From assembly GCA_025201345.1 (NCBI GenBank), contig JAIXMG010000024.1, forward strand, positions 434,001 through 498,000: 64,000 nucleotides of DNA, in the 5' to 3' direction. The DNA comes from Thamnidium elegans. Taxonomy: Eukaryota; Mucoromycota; Mucoromycetes; Mucorales; Mucoraceae. The translations under genes and the position numbers were made by a program. Under the pieces are notes generated by a model that saw only the letters and a program-made list of their open reading frames with translations, made no database searches and was not told where the DNA came from. Each line of letters begins with the position of its first letter. Position 1 is the stretch's first letter. Below, in pieces: positions 1 to 11,783 of this stretch.

Positions 1-28
1 TATATAAGGTATTAAGAAAGAAAATTAC

Positions 29-963
29 CTGAAGTAAACGTTGAATGACAAGTTCAACATCTTCACCAACATACCCAGCTTGAGTAAATGGGGTCGCATC
101 CGACATTGAAAAAGGTACCTGTAATACTTGAGCTAACGTACGTGCTAATAAAGTTTTTCCGGAACCTGTGGGACCAATCAACATGACATTACTTTTATCG
201 TATACCGTACCATCATCTGTGACTTTAGGCTGTGACAATTGAACCTTCTTTTTATCTCCTGTTACAGCTATTACTTTACTATGAGGTGCTGTGTTTGATG
301 ATGTACTAGGTGGGTTTTCCCAATTACGACGTTGCGACCCTAAAAAAAAATCAATAAAATATATTTGAAATATGTGCAGTTTATATACGTACATTTGTCA
401 TATGAAGGCATTCTTTCGGCAGGTACTAAATCAGGACCTACACTTTGAATTGGACTATTTGTAGTATAATACTCGCTAGGTAAAGCAGGGTGATGATGCT
501 CAGCATGAGGCTTACTATCATTATAATTATCAATATTTTCATTATCTTGTTGTTGTAACTCATGCTGGTATATCAAGTTGGAGCGTACACGATTATAATG
601 GTTAAAGACAGCTACAGCTAAAGTCTTCTTCGCAGTATCTTGACCAATAACATAATCATTCAAGTGCTTAACAATCTACAATAAGAGATATATATATATA
701 TATATATATTAGAAAGCAGTAATAATATTTATAAAAAAAAATTATTGTCAAAGCGATTATATACTTACAGTTCGAGGGTCAGACACCTTTGTAGATTCAA
801 GATGGTTTAATAACTCATCTAGCGGGTTATTAGGAACATGATGAGTACCTTCAGTATATTCTGTATTGTAGGTACGACGTAATAGAAAAGTATTTACTGG
901 TTTTATACCAAGCAAGTTAGCTTTACTAGATAGCCGAAGAAAGATTTTAGAGTGTCTATACAT
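29..963 (-). CDS. clpX: Mitochondrial ClpX-type AAA+ unfoldase (3' part missing)
   Basis: ATP-dependent unfoldase of the mitochondrial matrix; in most eukaryotes it feeds ClpP and also remodels other substrates. Exons by eye: 963-769, 675-393, 339-29; the next donor (GTAATT) sits at 28-27, so the rest lies beyond the left edge. Exon 1 starts [17 protein letters not shown], a basic amphipathic presequence, supporting import. Exon 2 has the ClpX signature [20 protein letters not shown]. Exon 3 carries the Walker A motif GPTGSGKT and reaches the VGEDVE stretch typical of ClpX. An Asn/His-rich insert separates the two conserved blocks. There is no N-terminal zinc-binding domain, as is usual in fungal ClpX. 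The family call is secure; only the C-terminal half is unseen. Confidence 0.93.
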
Positions 964-1082
964 GAGGAATAAATATGTATTTGTATAAAAAAGGGGGAAA
1001 AAAAAAGACCGTTTAAGAGTTTATATCTGTATTTATGTGTAAAGCATGAAAGCAAAAGTTTAAACTCCTTTTTTTTATATTT

Positions 1083-2268
1083 TTAACGAGTGACTGGTGA
1101 GTTGGATACATCACGCACCTTTAATCTAATTTGAGCTACAAAGGTTAACTTTTCCAACATCTTTCTTAAAGCACCCTCTTTTCCTTTATGAAATTCATCT
1201 AACCAATCAGGGCCATACAGTTCTTCGGCAGCAATAATAATATCTTGACAAGATTTAGGTGGTTGATCAATTATTGATTCTTCTTCATCATAGGTAGCAG
1301 CAGCAAATACAGCTAAAGCAGGGTTATAATCACCATTCGGATCGAGGTATTGACGAAGATAGGTATCAGAGCAATGATTATATTGGTATGTAATTAAAGC
1401 TAATAAAGCTAAAGTAGATTGCCTTTTAATACCATCATCATTTTCCATCGTTAATACAGTTTGTAAATCTTCTAATCCAGCTTCAAGTAATTTGTTTGCT
1501 TCGTCATCATCATCTTCTTCTTCTTCTAAACTTGAATCAGTATCGCTGTGATTTAAGTTGTTGTTGTTGTCGTCGTCATCATTGTTATGATGCAACAAAG
1601 TAGGTCTTCTTATTCGTCTTCTTATAGGTCTTCTTGAATGAAATCGATTTGAATTGTTACTGTTATGAAATACTCTATAAATTGCATTAATTTGTCGAAG
1701 GATTCTGATGATAGCAGCTAAATCTTCTAATATCTCACTATTAGTTCGAATAGCCAATCTATAAATATCAACTCGTGATCTAGTAAACGATTCTGTGATG
1801 GTTGTATTATCATCATCCTCTTCTTCTTCTTCTATATCACTTTGATTGATTGATTGATTTATATCTTCTTCATCTGTTGTATTATCATCAATAATACTAC
1901 TATCACTACTATTTTGATCACTACTATTATTGCTATTACTATTACTACTACTACTGCTGCTGCTGCTTGTAATACTATCATTATCACTTCGAACTGCTAT
2001 TTCAAATTCTCTGTGTCTATGACGTTGAAATAAAGGTATAACTACTTCTGTATCATCATGTCTTGATTCAAATTCTTGATAATCGAAATTATATCTACTA
2101 AAAGTTCTTGGAAGGGTTCTTCTACTTATCTACAAGTTGATTTTTTTTTTTTTTTTTTTTTTTTTGTGAGTTTTTTTTTTTATATGCAGCTCTCTTCTCT
2201 CTGTTATAAACTTGTCTTACGTTATTACGTTCATTGTTCTCTCTTTGAAATGAGTAAATCAAAGGCAT
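1083..2268 (-). CDS. Acidic low-complexity orphan protein
   Basis: A product of unknown function. Two exons: 2268-2221 (MPLIYSFQRENNERNN, donor GTAAGA) and 2129-1083, in frame, giving about 364 residues. The intron includes long poly-T/poly-A tracts. The N-terminal half is low complexity (Ser runs, Asn and Asp/Glu blocks, an Arg-rich patch); the C-terminal 110 residues look folded and helical (ALLALITYQYNHCSDTYL, EELYGPDWLDEF). I recognise no family. It could be a lineage-specific regulatory or scaffolding protein. The C-terminal block is the part to use in a search, because the rest will return only compositional hits. Same strand as clpX, 119 bp upstream of its start. That it is a real gene is supported by the open frame joined across a clean GT-AG intron. 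Confidence 0.6.
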
Positions 2269-2306
2269 CTTGTATTTATCTTTGTTTCTGTTTAGATTTT
2301 GAAACG

Positions 2307-2341
<35 letters not shown>

Positions 2342-2508
2342 TAAAAAAAAGGGGGAAATTTTATGTAATATATTTTTTTTTTCTTTTTTTATTTACACAT
2401 TCAGAAAAAAAAAAAAAAAAGTGTATTTTTTTTGTGTGTGAAAAAGTGAGAGTGGGTGATATTAAATGTTTCTACTATGTTTTTTGCATAAAAATCGTAT
2501 CATTTTGT

Positions 2509-3402
2509 TTAGAAACTACGACCACCTCTGAAACCACCACGTCCTCCACGGTCTCCACCACCGAACCCACCACGGCCTCCACGGTCTCCACCAAAACCGC
2601 CACGTCCTCCACCACGGCCTCCACCGAATCCGCCACGGCCTCCACGGTCACCACCGAATCCACCACGGCTACCGCCACGAGCACCGCCACGGGGAGCACC
2701 ACGTCCTCCACCACGGCCACCACGACCTTGTTGACCAGTTGATTTACCAACTATACCAAAAATATTAATATTTTTTTGTTGTTCTTGTTGTGTGTATGCA
2801 TTATTTTTTATAAACTTTACCTTTGCCAACAACCTTGGGCTTGGGTAAGAAACGTTCAAGAGGAAGAAGCTTATCTGTACCAATATAAACCTTATCGTCA
2901 GCCTTGAAAGACTTTGCGATCATACCTTCTTGCATTTTGACAGTGAAATAAACTTCATTGACAGGACCTAAAATCTCATCGACCTTACCGATCTGAGACT
3001 TGTTTTCGAGGAAAATGGGAGCGTTGAAATAAGGAACCTTGGGGTTGATTGATTTACAGACCATTTCTCCTTCACAAGCATGAACAAAAGAACCCATGGC
3101 TGATTTATTATAAAAAAATTACGTTAGTAAGTTTTTGTCGTTTGTGCTGTTGACGAATCCAATAACTTACGAACTACTTCAGCGGGAGGACCTTGGTTGA
3201 ATCCTCCACCACCGAATCCACCACGTCCACCACCACGACCTGTCAAAAAAATATATATATATATATGAGTATTTTTCATTGTTGAGCTTTTTTTTTTTTT
3301 TTTTGTGGTGTTGTTTTTGTTGATTTATATACCTCCTCTGAATCCTCCTCCACCACGTCCACCTCCACGTCCACCGCGTTCGCCGAATCCACCTTTACCC
3401 AT
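2509..3402 (-). CDS. GAR1: H/ACA snoRNP subunit GAR1
   Basis: Component of the nucleolar H/ACA ribonucleoprotein that pseudouridylates rRNA and snRNA. Exons 3402-3333, 3239-3171, 3099-2821, 2750-2509 join in frame to about 219 residues, the normal GAR1 length. The architecture is diagnostic: an N-terminal [12 protein letters not shown] glycine/arginine tract, a central Gar1 beta-barrel ([44 protein letters not shown]), and a C-terminal RGG array encoded by the last exon. The strongly repetitive C/A/T-rich antisense at 2520-2740 is just this RGG coding DNA. The first and last exons both encode RGG repeats, as in yeast and human GAR1. Start chosen at the ATG of [11 protein letters not shown]. 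Confidence 0.95.
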
Positions 3403-4893
3403 TTTTGTATATAGAAATTAAGTTTATAAAGTGGGAAATGTGAAAGATAAAATTTTTTGTAGTCATAAATTCTCCCCGACTGGCTTATGAGCCTTTTTTT
3501 TTTTTCTCCAATGAGGCTTGGGATGTATTATGTGACTGTACTTCCTGCGAAAAAAAAAGGAAAGACAACGTAAAAAGGACACCTGTTATCATTGGTTATC
3601 TGTAAGAAGAGTAGTGAAAAGATAATTGAGGTTTTATTTCGGTATAAAGCCACTAGTTACACCTTGAGTAATTTCTTTAGTATCGGAAAACTTTTTTTTT
3701 TTTCTGCGCTGAATATTAGAGTGGTACTACTGAAGCTTACTGAAGGAAGTTTTATATTTCCTGGTACATGAAAAATGTTTAGCCGAAAAGTGATGGTTAA
3801 TACTTGCTTATTGCTGCATGATTTAACAGCAAGACATCGATGGTTTAATCAAAGATGAAAGATATTACAAGAAAACCAGGCCAAAGATAGATGCGAAAGC
3901 ATTTAAAATAAGAATAATCAACATTTGACGACATAACCAAGATAATCTTTCTCGAAAAGAGTAAAAAAGTTTAGATTTATATCCACTTTTTGAAAGATTA
4001 TTTTGGGTCAATGTAAGTGTTCATGTTATTAATATATACCAATATGAAAAATGCTAACAGCCAATCTTTAGCATAGTCCATATTTTACAAAAGCTTTATT
4101 AGAATGTCCTTGGATTGTCCGTCAAAGTGAAAACAAGATATATTATTTCGAGCACAAGTTTACATAAATAAACGAGTACTTATTCTTATTAGCCGACTTA
4201 TGTTTAAACATGATTCCTTCGAACAAATGAAACAAGACGTGTTACAAGAACTTGTAATGAAAATAAAAGATATGGATCAAGATATACGCATTTATAATAT
4301 TTATCTCAATTCTCCACCATATGGTTTATTTCACTCGATGAATAGCTCTGAGTATTACCTATGATAAAGATATCTTTTTTTTTTTTCTTTTTTTTTTTTT
4401 AACTGGTCCAAAACATAGCAAATTGGTACCCTTTACTTTTTTTAGCATTATCTGAAGCTTCCTCTTCTAACTGTTGAAGAATTTATCATGTTTTTACTGG
4501 TTATTTGAGTTGGTTCAAGTGTAAATATTTATGTCTTTTCAATAAGCTGATTTACGGTTACACCGGTTATTAAAAACTTGCAACGAAATATGCAGAGTGT
4601 TTGTCTTTTTTTCTTCAGGACAGAAACTAGTACTGATAAAAATTAACATTATGTAGACTACTATATAAAACTCATTTATTAGTAATTTCATCACTACTGG
4701 GAAAAAAAACTTAAACTAATGGCGAAGCACACGAAAAACAGTAATGCGTAAAAGAAAAATAAATGTTACAAAAAAGGGAGGAGAGAAGGGAACACAAAAA
4801 AAAAAGCATATAAAAACTACCCTTTTTTCAAAATAAAAACACACTACTTTTTAACTCTTTTTTTTTTTAAAAAAAAAAAAAAAGAAAGAAAAA
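3403..4893. other. Spacer with coding-like relics
   Basis: About 1.5 kb between the divergent GAR1 and PP2A scaffold genes. No intact gene was found. It is AT-rich with several T runs. The 3775-4364 part contains peptide-like open stretches (separate entry). The last 200 bp before 4894 are the A-rich presumptive promoter of the PP2A gene. Confidence 0.6.
3775..4364 (+). pseudogene. Decayed coding remnant, family unknown
   Basis: Several stretches read like protein but do not join into one frame. An ATG at 3775 opens 27 codons (MFSRKVMVNTCLLLHDLTAR). A block ending LYPLFERLFWVN stops at a good donor (GTAAGT at 4013) and continues after a TTTAG acceptor at 4071 as HSPYFTKALLECPWIVRQ before a TAA. 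A third block from 4200 (FKHDSFEQMKQDVLQEL) is in another frame and ends at 4364. The intron placed between two plausible peptides argues for a former gene rather than chance. I could not assign it to a family. Confidence 0.3.
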
Positions 4894-7160
4894 ATGAATA
4901 TTGAATATATGGACGAGGATATCCTTGTGCCTCGTTTAGAAAATGTCGCTTTTACTTTAATAAACGAGTTGAAAAGTGAACAAGTTTCTCAGCGATTGCA
5001 TGCTTTAAATAAAATAAGTCTCATTGCAAAAGCACTCGGTGCTGAAAGAACAAGAACGAGTCTTGTGCCTTACTTGTCAGGTAATATACATATATTTTTT
5101 TTAATTTGCAAGGTACATTTTTTTTTAAAAAGAAAAAGTCGAGTAGAAATGAAAAATGATGAGGAAAGCGTATTATTACTATTGGCTGAACAGTTGATAA
5201 AGTTAGTAGAACAAGTAGGAGGTTCAAGTTATGTTCATGTATTGCTGTCACCTTTAGAAAATATGGCTTCGTCAAAAGAATGTTCCGTTAGAGACGAAGT
5301 AAAATATATTCGATAAAAAAAAACTCCTCTCTCCTAACTATATACTGGTTATTATTATTTTAAAAGGTAGTGGAATCAATGAGTTCAATTATCAAATTAC
5401 TTTCTAAAACACAATTAATGGATCACGTATACCCTCTGTTAGCTAGACTTAGCCGTTCAGAGCAGTTTACCTGTCGATATTCAGCCACAGGAATGATTCC
5501 AATATTATACTTACTATCGGATCAAATTCAACGAACAGAATTAAAAATGTAATTTGCGAACAAAAAAATTTACTGCGCAACTTACTCAAAAAATATTATT
5601 GTAGATTATTTACGGATTTAGTTAATGATTCTAATGAAATAGTTCGAAGTGCCACATTAAAAAATTTACCAGTGAGTGTTTTTATTATTTTTTAAAAAAA
5701 AAAAAAAAAGAACTTGTTAAAATTTTAACAAAAAAAGATATATAATAGAAACTCTTTATTGAATTGGAACCAGACCAGTTATTAACAAGAGGGTATACAT
5801 GGTTAGAAACACTTTTAACGGATGATGAAGAGTCAGTTCGTGTATTTACAATAGATGCATTAATTACGTTATCACAATTGATAAACGATAAACAAAAACA
5901 TAAATATGTGGTTCCGATACTACACAAGTTATCAATAGACTCTAGTTGGAGAGTAAGATATATACTTGCCTATAAATATACCAGTCTAATCGAGTTAATC
6001 AAGGATCAAGACGTAAAATATCAATTTATTATACCTTTTCAACAACTTATGACAGATACAGAAGGTGAAGTACGGGATGCAACTATTTGTCAGTTAGTTA
6101 AGTTTTCGAGCTTTTTTAATCGAGATCAAATTATACAACATATCGTTCCATCGATTGAGTCCTTTGTAAATACTGAAGATAAAGAGACAAGAGCTTCTAT
6201 ATCAAGTGAAATGGCTGGCATATCTGTCTTGATAGGAAATGAAGGGTAATTTTGTTATAGACAACGATCGACAAAATATGCAATTATTAATTTACCCCTT
6301 TCTACTATATAATACTCCCTAGGACAACACATTATCTCCTACCTTTATTTTTAAAATTGTTAGTTGATGAGGATCCACAAGTGAAATTAAATATAATATC
6401 CAAATTAGATGTAGTCATTCAAGGTAATAACAAAACAAAAACAAACAAAAAACTACCATTACTATTTAAAAAACCTAATGATTTAGAAAAATATAGCCTT
6501 TGGTTCAAATGACTTGTCACAGCATATAATACATGCCATTTCCAGTTTATCAAAAGACAATAACTGGCGTACAAGGTCAAGAATGATTGAATTAACGTCA
6601 TTTATCACTAACCTCATGGGGAAGAAATTCTTTCATCATCACCTCTTAAATATATACATAGCATGGTTAAATGATCCTGTATTTTCTGTTCGTAAAGCAG
6701 CTAGTATAAATCTAAAGGGCTTAACTCGCATTTTGGGCCCAAAATTCGTAAAACAGACGCTTGTACAATGCTTAATTGAAATGTCTATACAAGACCATTA
6801 TAAGGAGAGAATTGCTGCTTTATTTGCTTTAACCGTAAGTACAGTAATAGAAAAATTGCAAAGCATACTCATTTACTAAAAAAACATGTTCCAAGTCTAT
6901 TGCAGAGGTTTTATCAGCCCAAGATACTATTGAATATATACTTCCTATTCTTCTTACGCTAGCAGATGACGCAGTTCCAAATATTCGGTTTAATGTTGCT
7001 CAATCATTAGAGACATTGACAGGTCAACTCAAGAAAACACCAATCTATAAAACCAAAGTCAAACCTGTCTTGAAGAAATTGGCAAAAGATACAGATTGCG
7101 ATGTTGGATTCTTTGCTAAACGAGCTATTGAACACGGCGAATCCTTTACAAGACCAAATC

Positions 7161-7165
<5 letters not shown>
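4894..7165 (+). CDS. PP2A 65-kDa scaffold (A) subunit, HEAT repeats
   Basis: Structural subunit of protein phosphatase 2A that holds the catalytic and regulatory subunits. Eight exons (4894-5080, 5147-5298, 5367-5548, 5605-5671, 5749-6245, 6323-6423, 6497-6834, 6908-7165) keep frame and give 593 residues against about 589 in the family. The N-terminus matches the PR65 pattern (LINELKSEQVSQRLHALNKI, ALGAERTR, LLAEQL), followed by about 15 HEAT repeats with the recurrent D-x-x-x-x-VR motif (DDEESVRV, DTEGEVRD, DEDPQVKL, DDAVPNIRFNVA). Orthologous to yeast TPD3 and human PPP2R1A. A 50-nt A run lies just past the stop. The start is the first ATG after an A-rich leader. Confidence 0.95.
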
Positions 7166-7218
<53 letters not shown>

Positions 7219-7382
7219 CCGTAAACTTTTACTAAAAAGTAATTTCTATAAATGGAGATGTTATTGTTTTGTTTTGTTTTTAACAAGTAATAAAAAAAAA
7301 AAAAAAGGCATAATCAAATTATTATTTTTTCACTTTCTTTCTTTCTTTTAAATATTTTTTTTAAAATAAATATATAACTTAT

Positions 7383-10300
7383 ATGCAACCTACAATTTCT
7401 TTACCGCAAGATGTTTCTTTAGCAGAAAAAGATTCAAAAGCTGTAGCAGGTAAGAAAAAAAGAGTTTGCATTGATTTTAATTTGTTTTTTGTAACATTTA
7501 TACATTTATAGGAACAAGTAAGAGATAGAAACTCCAAAATTTTCTTCTTTTTGAAAGTTAACAAAGTTTATACATAGATCGTCTTCATTTACTTCGAGTA
7601 CAAGCCAAAAACGATGGTCGATGGGCAGACAAGATGCGAAATTTCTTACAAGTACATGAATACCTTTGTCATATTGGTGAAGCAATAGAGTAAGCTTTTT
7701 TTCTTAAACAAGTAATATCAACAACGCACTAAATATAGTAATATATGTTACACCCTTAGATGGATTGAAAGCTTTTTAAACGAAAAAATTGATGATAACG
7801 ATAACCGAGAAGCATCCATTGTTCAACTAGAGCAAACTTTACATGACGGAGTTGTTTTAGCAAAGTTAGCTCGTCGTATTCAACCTTCTTCCATCACCAG
7901 TATTATATCAGGAGACGCGAAATTTAAGTTTTTAAGATCCAATAACATCAACGCTTTTCTATCTGTCATTAAACAAGTAGGACTTCCTGCCATCTTTTGG
8001 TTCGAGTTTGTTGACTTGTTTGATGGCAAGAATATGCCAAAAGTCATTTACTGTATTCATGCATTATCTCACTTATTACACTCAAATCAAATTGCACCTC
8101 AAATTAAAAATCTAGACGGTGAGTTCAACTTTTCTGACGATATTTTAGTTGCTACACAACGCAATTTGGAAAAATCAGGTGCAGTGATGCCGAACTTTAG
8201 TAATTTAGGTCCTTCGTTACAAAAAGAATTAGATGGTAGTGGTGGTAAAAAGAAAAATTTTACTTTTAGACCCATTGAAGAACCTTTGATTAATGAAGAG
8301 GAATTAATGCCAAAGATAAGACATATTCGAAGAAACACACCTGATTTAATTGTGGCTGATTTATATGACTCCGATACTGAATCAAGAACTTCTGCAAGTG
8401 ATCATCAGGAAACTTCGGGTATCACAACAATGCAAAGGTTACAGTTTTTAGGTAACAAAAAAAAGAGGGGGGGGGGGGGTTTATGTACTTTTTTTTTTAA
8501 TATCCCCAGGGAATTAGACACTGCAGGTGATTCTTCTATTAGTAGTTCAAATTCAGAAATGGAATACTATCATAATGAATCAGGTGAATCCGATTTTGAG
8601 GATGAAGAAGAGGTTCGAGCAACCGTATTAGAACATCATTTCACCGCTCCTACCAATAACAAAATACTTGTATCAGCACAAGGTTGTATTCGTACATTTA
8701 TGGCTCGAACCAAATTACAAAAGATTAAAGATGAACATCGGTACCAGTCTATGCAATCCAACATTCAAAAGACACAAACGCGTATTGAAAAATCTACGCA
8801 TCATTTACAATTCGGTCAAAAGAGTCGTGAATATTTTACTTGTCCTGATGATTGGGCAACAGCACTGCAAGCGATGATAAGAAGGTTGTTAGCTATGAGA
8901 CAATTGGATAGTATGCATCGGATACAACACATAGAAAACCAACGCGCTGGTTTGCTGCGTATGGAAGGTCAGGCAAGTGCTCAGTATCAAGAAAGTGCTT
9001 ACCAACGCTTAAAATCTGACAAGAACCCCTCTATTGGTACCGTTAAAAGTGTACTTCATATGTTGAGCAACAATGATATTGACTTTAACGAAGACTTGAT
9101 TATTGAAGACCTGCGACAAAAAGTGATTGAATCCATTCGAGAAAATAATCAATTGGATAGCCAAGTAAGCACAATTGATATTCAAATCGCTTTACTTTTA
9201 AAGAACGCTGTTACCCTAGATGAAGTGGTAAAGTTAAGTAATGCATTTTTAAATCCTAACCGTAAAAAACAACAACAACAAAGATTCTCGCAATTGGTTT
9301 CTTCAAGTGCTTCCAACAGCCCGTATGATTTACGCGGTGTAGATAAAACAAACAGAGATAAATTGGAATTATACCAACAATTGGTATTCTTGTTACAGAC
9401 AGAACCTATTTACCTTGCTAGACTGATGTCCAATACAGGTGCTCAGGTATATGGGGAAAAGAAGGGTCAACGCAAGATGGATGCTACTGTATTAGCCTTG
9501 TTTGGTTACGGTACCAACGCACGTGAAGAATGTCTACTGATCAACCTCTGCAAAGCATGTATTATACAAGAAATGAAACGAGTAAAAAATCCTCAAGAAT
9601 TTATGCGAGGCAACTATACCTTTATGAAACTAGTTGTGCAAGTCAATCGAGGTGCCAAGGAAAGGGAATTCTTTACATCCTTGTTTGAAAGCTTAATTAA
9701 AAAAGTTACCGATAATAATGAACTTGATTTAGAAACCAATCCAATGGTAATCTATCAAAAGATCTTAAGTCAAGAGGAATCAAAGACTGGTAATCCATCA
9801 GATAAACCGTTTCATATCAATCAATCACAAGCACTGCAAATACCGGAGGTTTTACATGCTCTGTCAAGTCATTTGGAAACTTTGCGTAATTTAACTGAAG
9901 ATTTCTTGAGCGCTATTATCAAGACTGTAGATTCAATGCCATACGGTATGCGCGCTATTGCTCGTGAACTTCGTGTAGTGATGGAAGAAAACTTTCCCGA
10001 TGAAGCACCTGAAGAAATCATAAAGATTCTTGGAAACTTTGTATATTATAGATATCTTAGTCCTGCCATTACGTAAGTTATTTATTATTTTTTTGTGAAA
10101 AAAAAACAAAGACTAAAACAGTATATCTAGCGCTCCTGAACAATATGTATCTCTTAGTCACGAAGTTTCTTCTCTTCAAAGAAAGAACTTAGCAGAGGTA
10201 AATTGTTGCTTCATTTTTAACCATAACATCATATCTCATACTTTTATATAAAGGTATCTAAAATGTTACAACAAATCTCGATTGGAAAAGACTTTGACCC

Positions 10301-11783
10301 TCGCAATATCGAACTTGGTGCATTAAATAGTTATATTAAATCTGCCAACCAAAGATTTACTCAATGGTTTATGGACCGTAAGTTACTCTTAAAAAAAATT
10401 GCTGATTTAAACTATTACTTAATTATTTTTATTTTGTAGTTACCGATGTAGTTGAACCTGAACAACACTTTGGTATGGATCAATTATCCGACTACACAAA
10501 CACTCAAAAGCCTACTATCTACGTACACCCAACTGAGCTCTACCACATTCATCAACTTTTAGAGGAGAATCTTGATTCGGTTGAGCGTCAAAGCAACGGT
10601 ATCTTGCACTCTATTCTTAACGATTTGGGTGATGCGCCTACTGATGTAAATATGAGTGTACCATTACACGTACTTCGACTTGAACTAAGTGACCGTAGCG
10701 ATGGAATCCCTAACGAATCCGGGGGCGATATCAAGAAACTGTTGCTAGATACTAAACGTCTGGTGATCTTGGTAATTCAAGTTCAATCTGGACCTTCTCT
10801 GGAACATATTTTCAATGACCCTGTTACAGATGAGCATGAATCTATTTGGGAAATTGTACGTGAACAACAGTTTCCTTCCGAAGGAACTGAAAAAGAAATT
10901 GAAATGGCAATTCGTGAAAGAAATTTCAAGTTTGGTTATCAAAATGCTGCTATGGATGTAAAAAGGTATATATATATATATGTATGTATATAAATGTCTT
11001 CTTTTTCTTGTTACTAACGTTATTATATAGTCTGAGCTTCGAGAAATTAAAGTCGTTTGCTAGTAAGCTTCATGCATACTTGTTACAGCATCATGTTATT
11101 CCAGAAAGTCCAGGCTATCAAAATATTATTAATATGATTGCGGTAGATATTACTAAAAAAGGTGAGCGCCGTAAACTTCGTAATGCCGAAATCAAGAAAC
11201 TTCAAAATATTTTATTGCATTTGGATGAAAAGCGTCAATTTTTGGTAGGTCAAGGTACAAGTTATAAGGAGTATCTCGATGGTTGCATGAATAATATGGC
11301 TGAACGTCGTGGTAAAAAACAAAAATTCGTATTCCCATTTACCAAGCAATACTTTCATATGAAGAACCTAAAAAGTCATGGTCTCGTACCTCAGTTTGGT
11401 TCATTCAAGTATTCAGCCAAAACTTTATATGACCGCGGTATTATTTTAGATTTATCGGGTGTTTCAAAGAAACTCTATGCTCGTATCACATTGATTTTGT
11501 CGATGGATCGAGCTGGTATTATTACTTTTGAAGGGTATTTTCCGCTAATGAATACGCAGGATTTACGTGTGGATGTACATTATGAAGAGCTTTTACAGAC
11601 TCAGTATGAAGGCGTACAGACTATAAAGGTGTTGGATGGTATGGCTACTGTTAACGTAAACCTTCTTATTTACTTGATAAACAAAAAGTAAGTCTATAAT
11701 TTTTTAAAAGCATTTTTTAAAAGCAATTTCTAACCATTTTTTTTTTTTTTTTTTACTTCGTTAGGTTTTATCATACGGCTTAA
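7383..11783 (+). CDS. IQG1: IQGAP-type RasGAP-related scaffold
   Basis: Cytokinesis and polarity scaffold that binds actin, calmodulin-like light chains and Rho-family GTPases. Proposed exons: 7383-7449, 7578-7689, 7760-8437, 8510-10072, 10131-10197, 10254-10377, 10440-10965, 11031-11687, 11765-11783, about 1270 residues. Order of domains: a CH domain near residues 50-180 (LHDGVVLAKLARRIQP, FWFEFVDLFDGKNMP), two IQ-like helices (AQGCIRTFMARTKLQ, ALQAMIRRLLAMRQ), the GAP-related domain (LFGYGTNAREECLLINL) and a RasGAP C-terminal domain ending FYHTA. The GAP-like domain has the IQGAP-type YGT rather than an arginine finger. Shorter than yeast Iqg1, with few IQ motifs. Intron 8438-8509 holds a 13-G and a T run; it is also open in frame, so retention cannot be excluded. 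Confidence 0.93.

Noticed and set aside
2475..2750. Open frames rich in Thr/Ser and Val on both strands over 2475-2750
   Set aside because: They are shadows of the GAR1 RGG-repeat coding sequence read in other frames.
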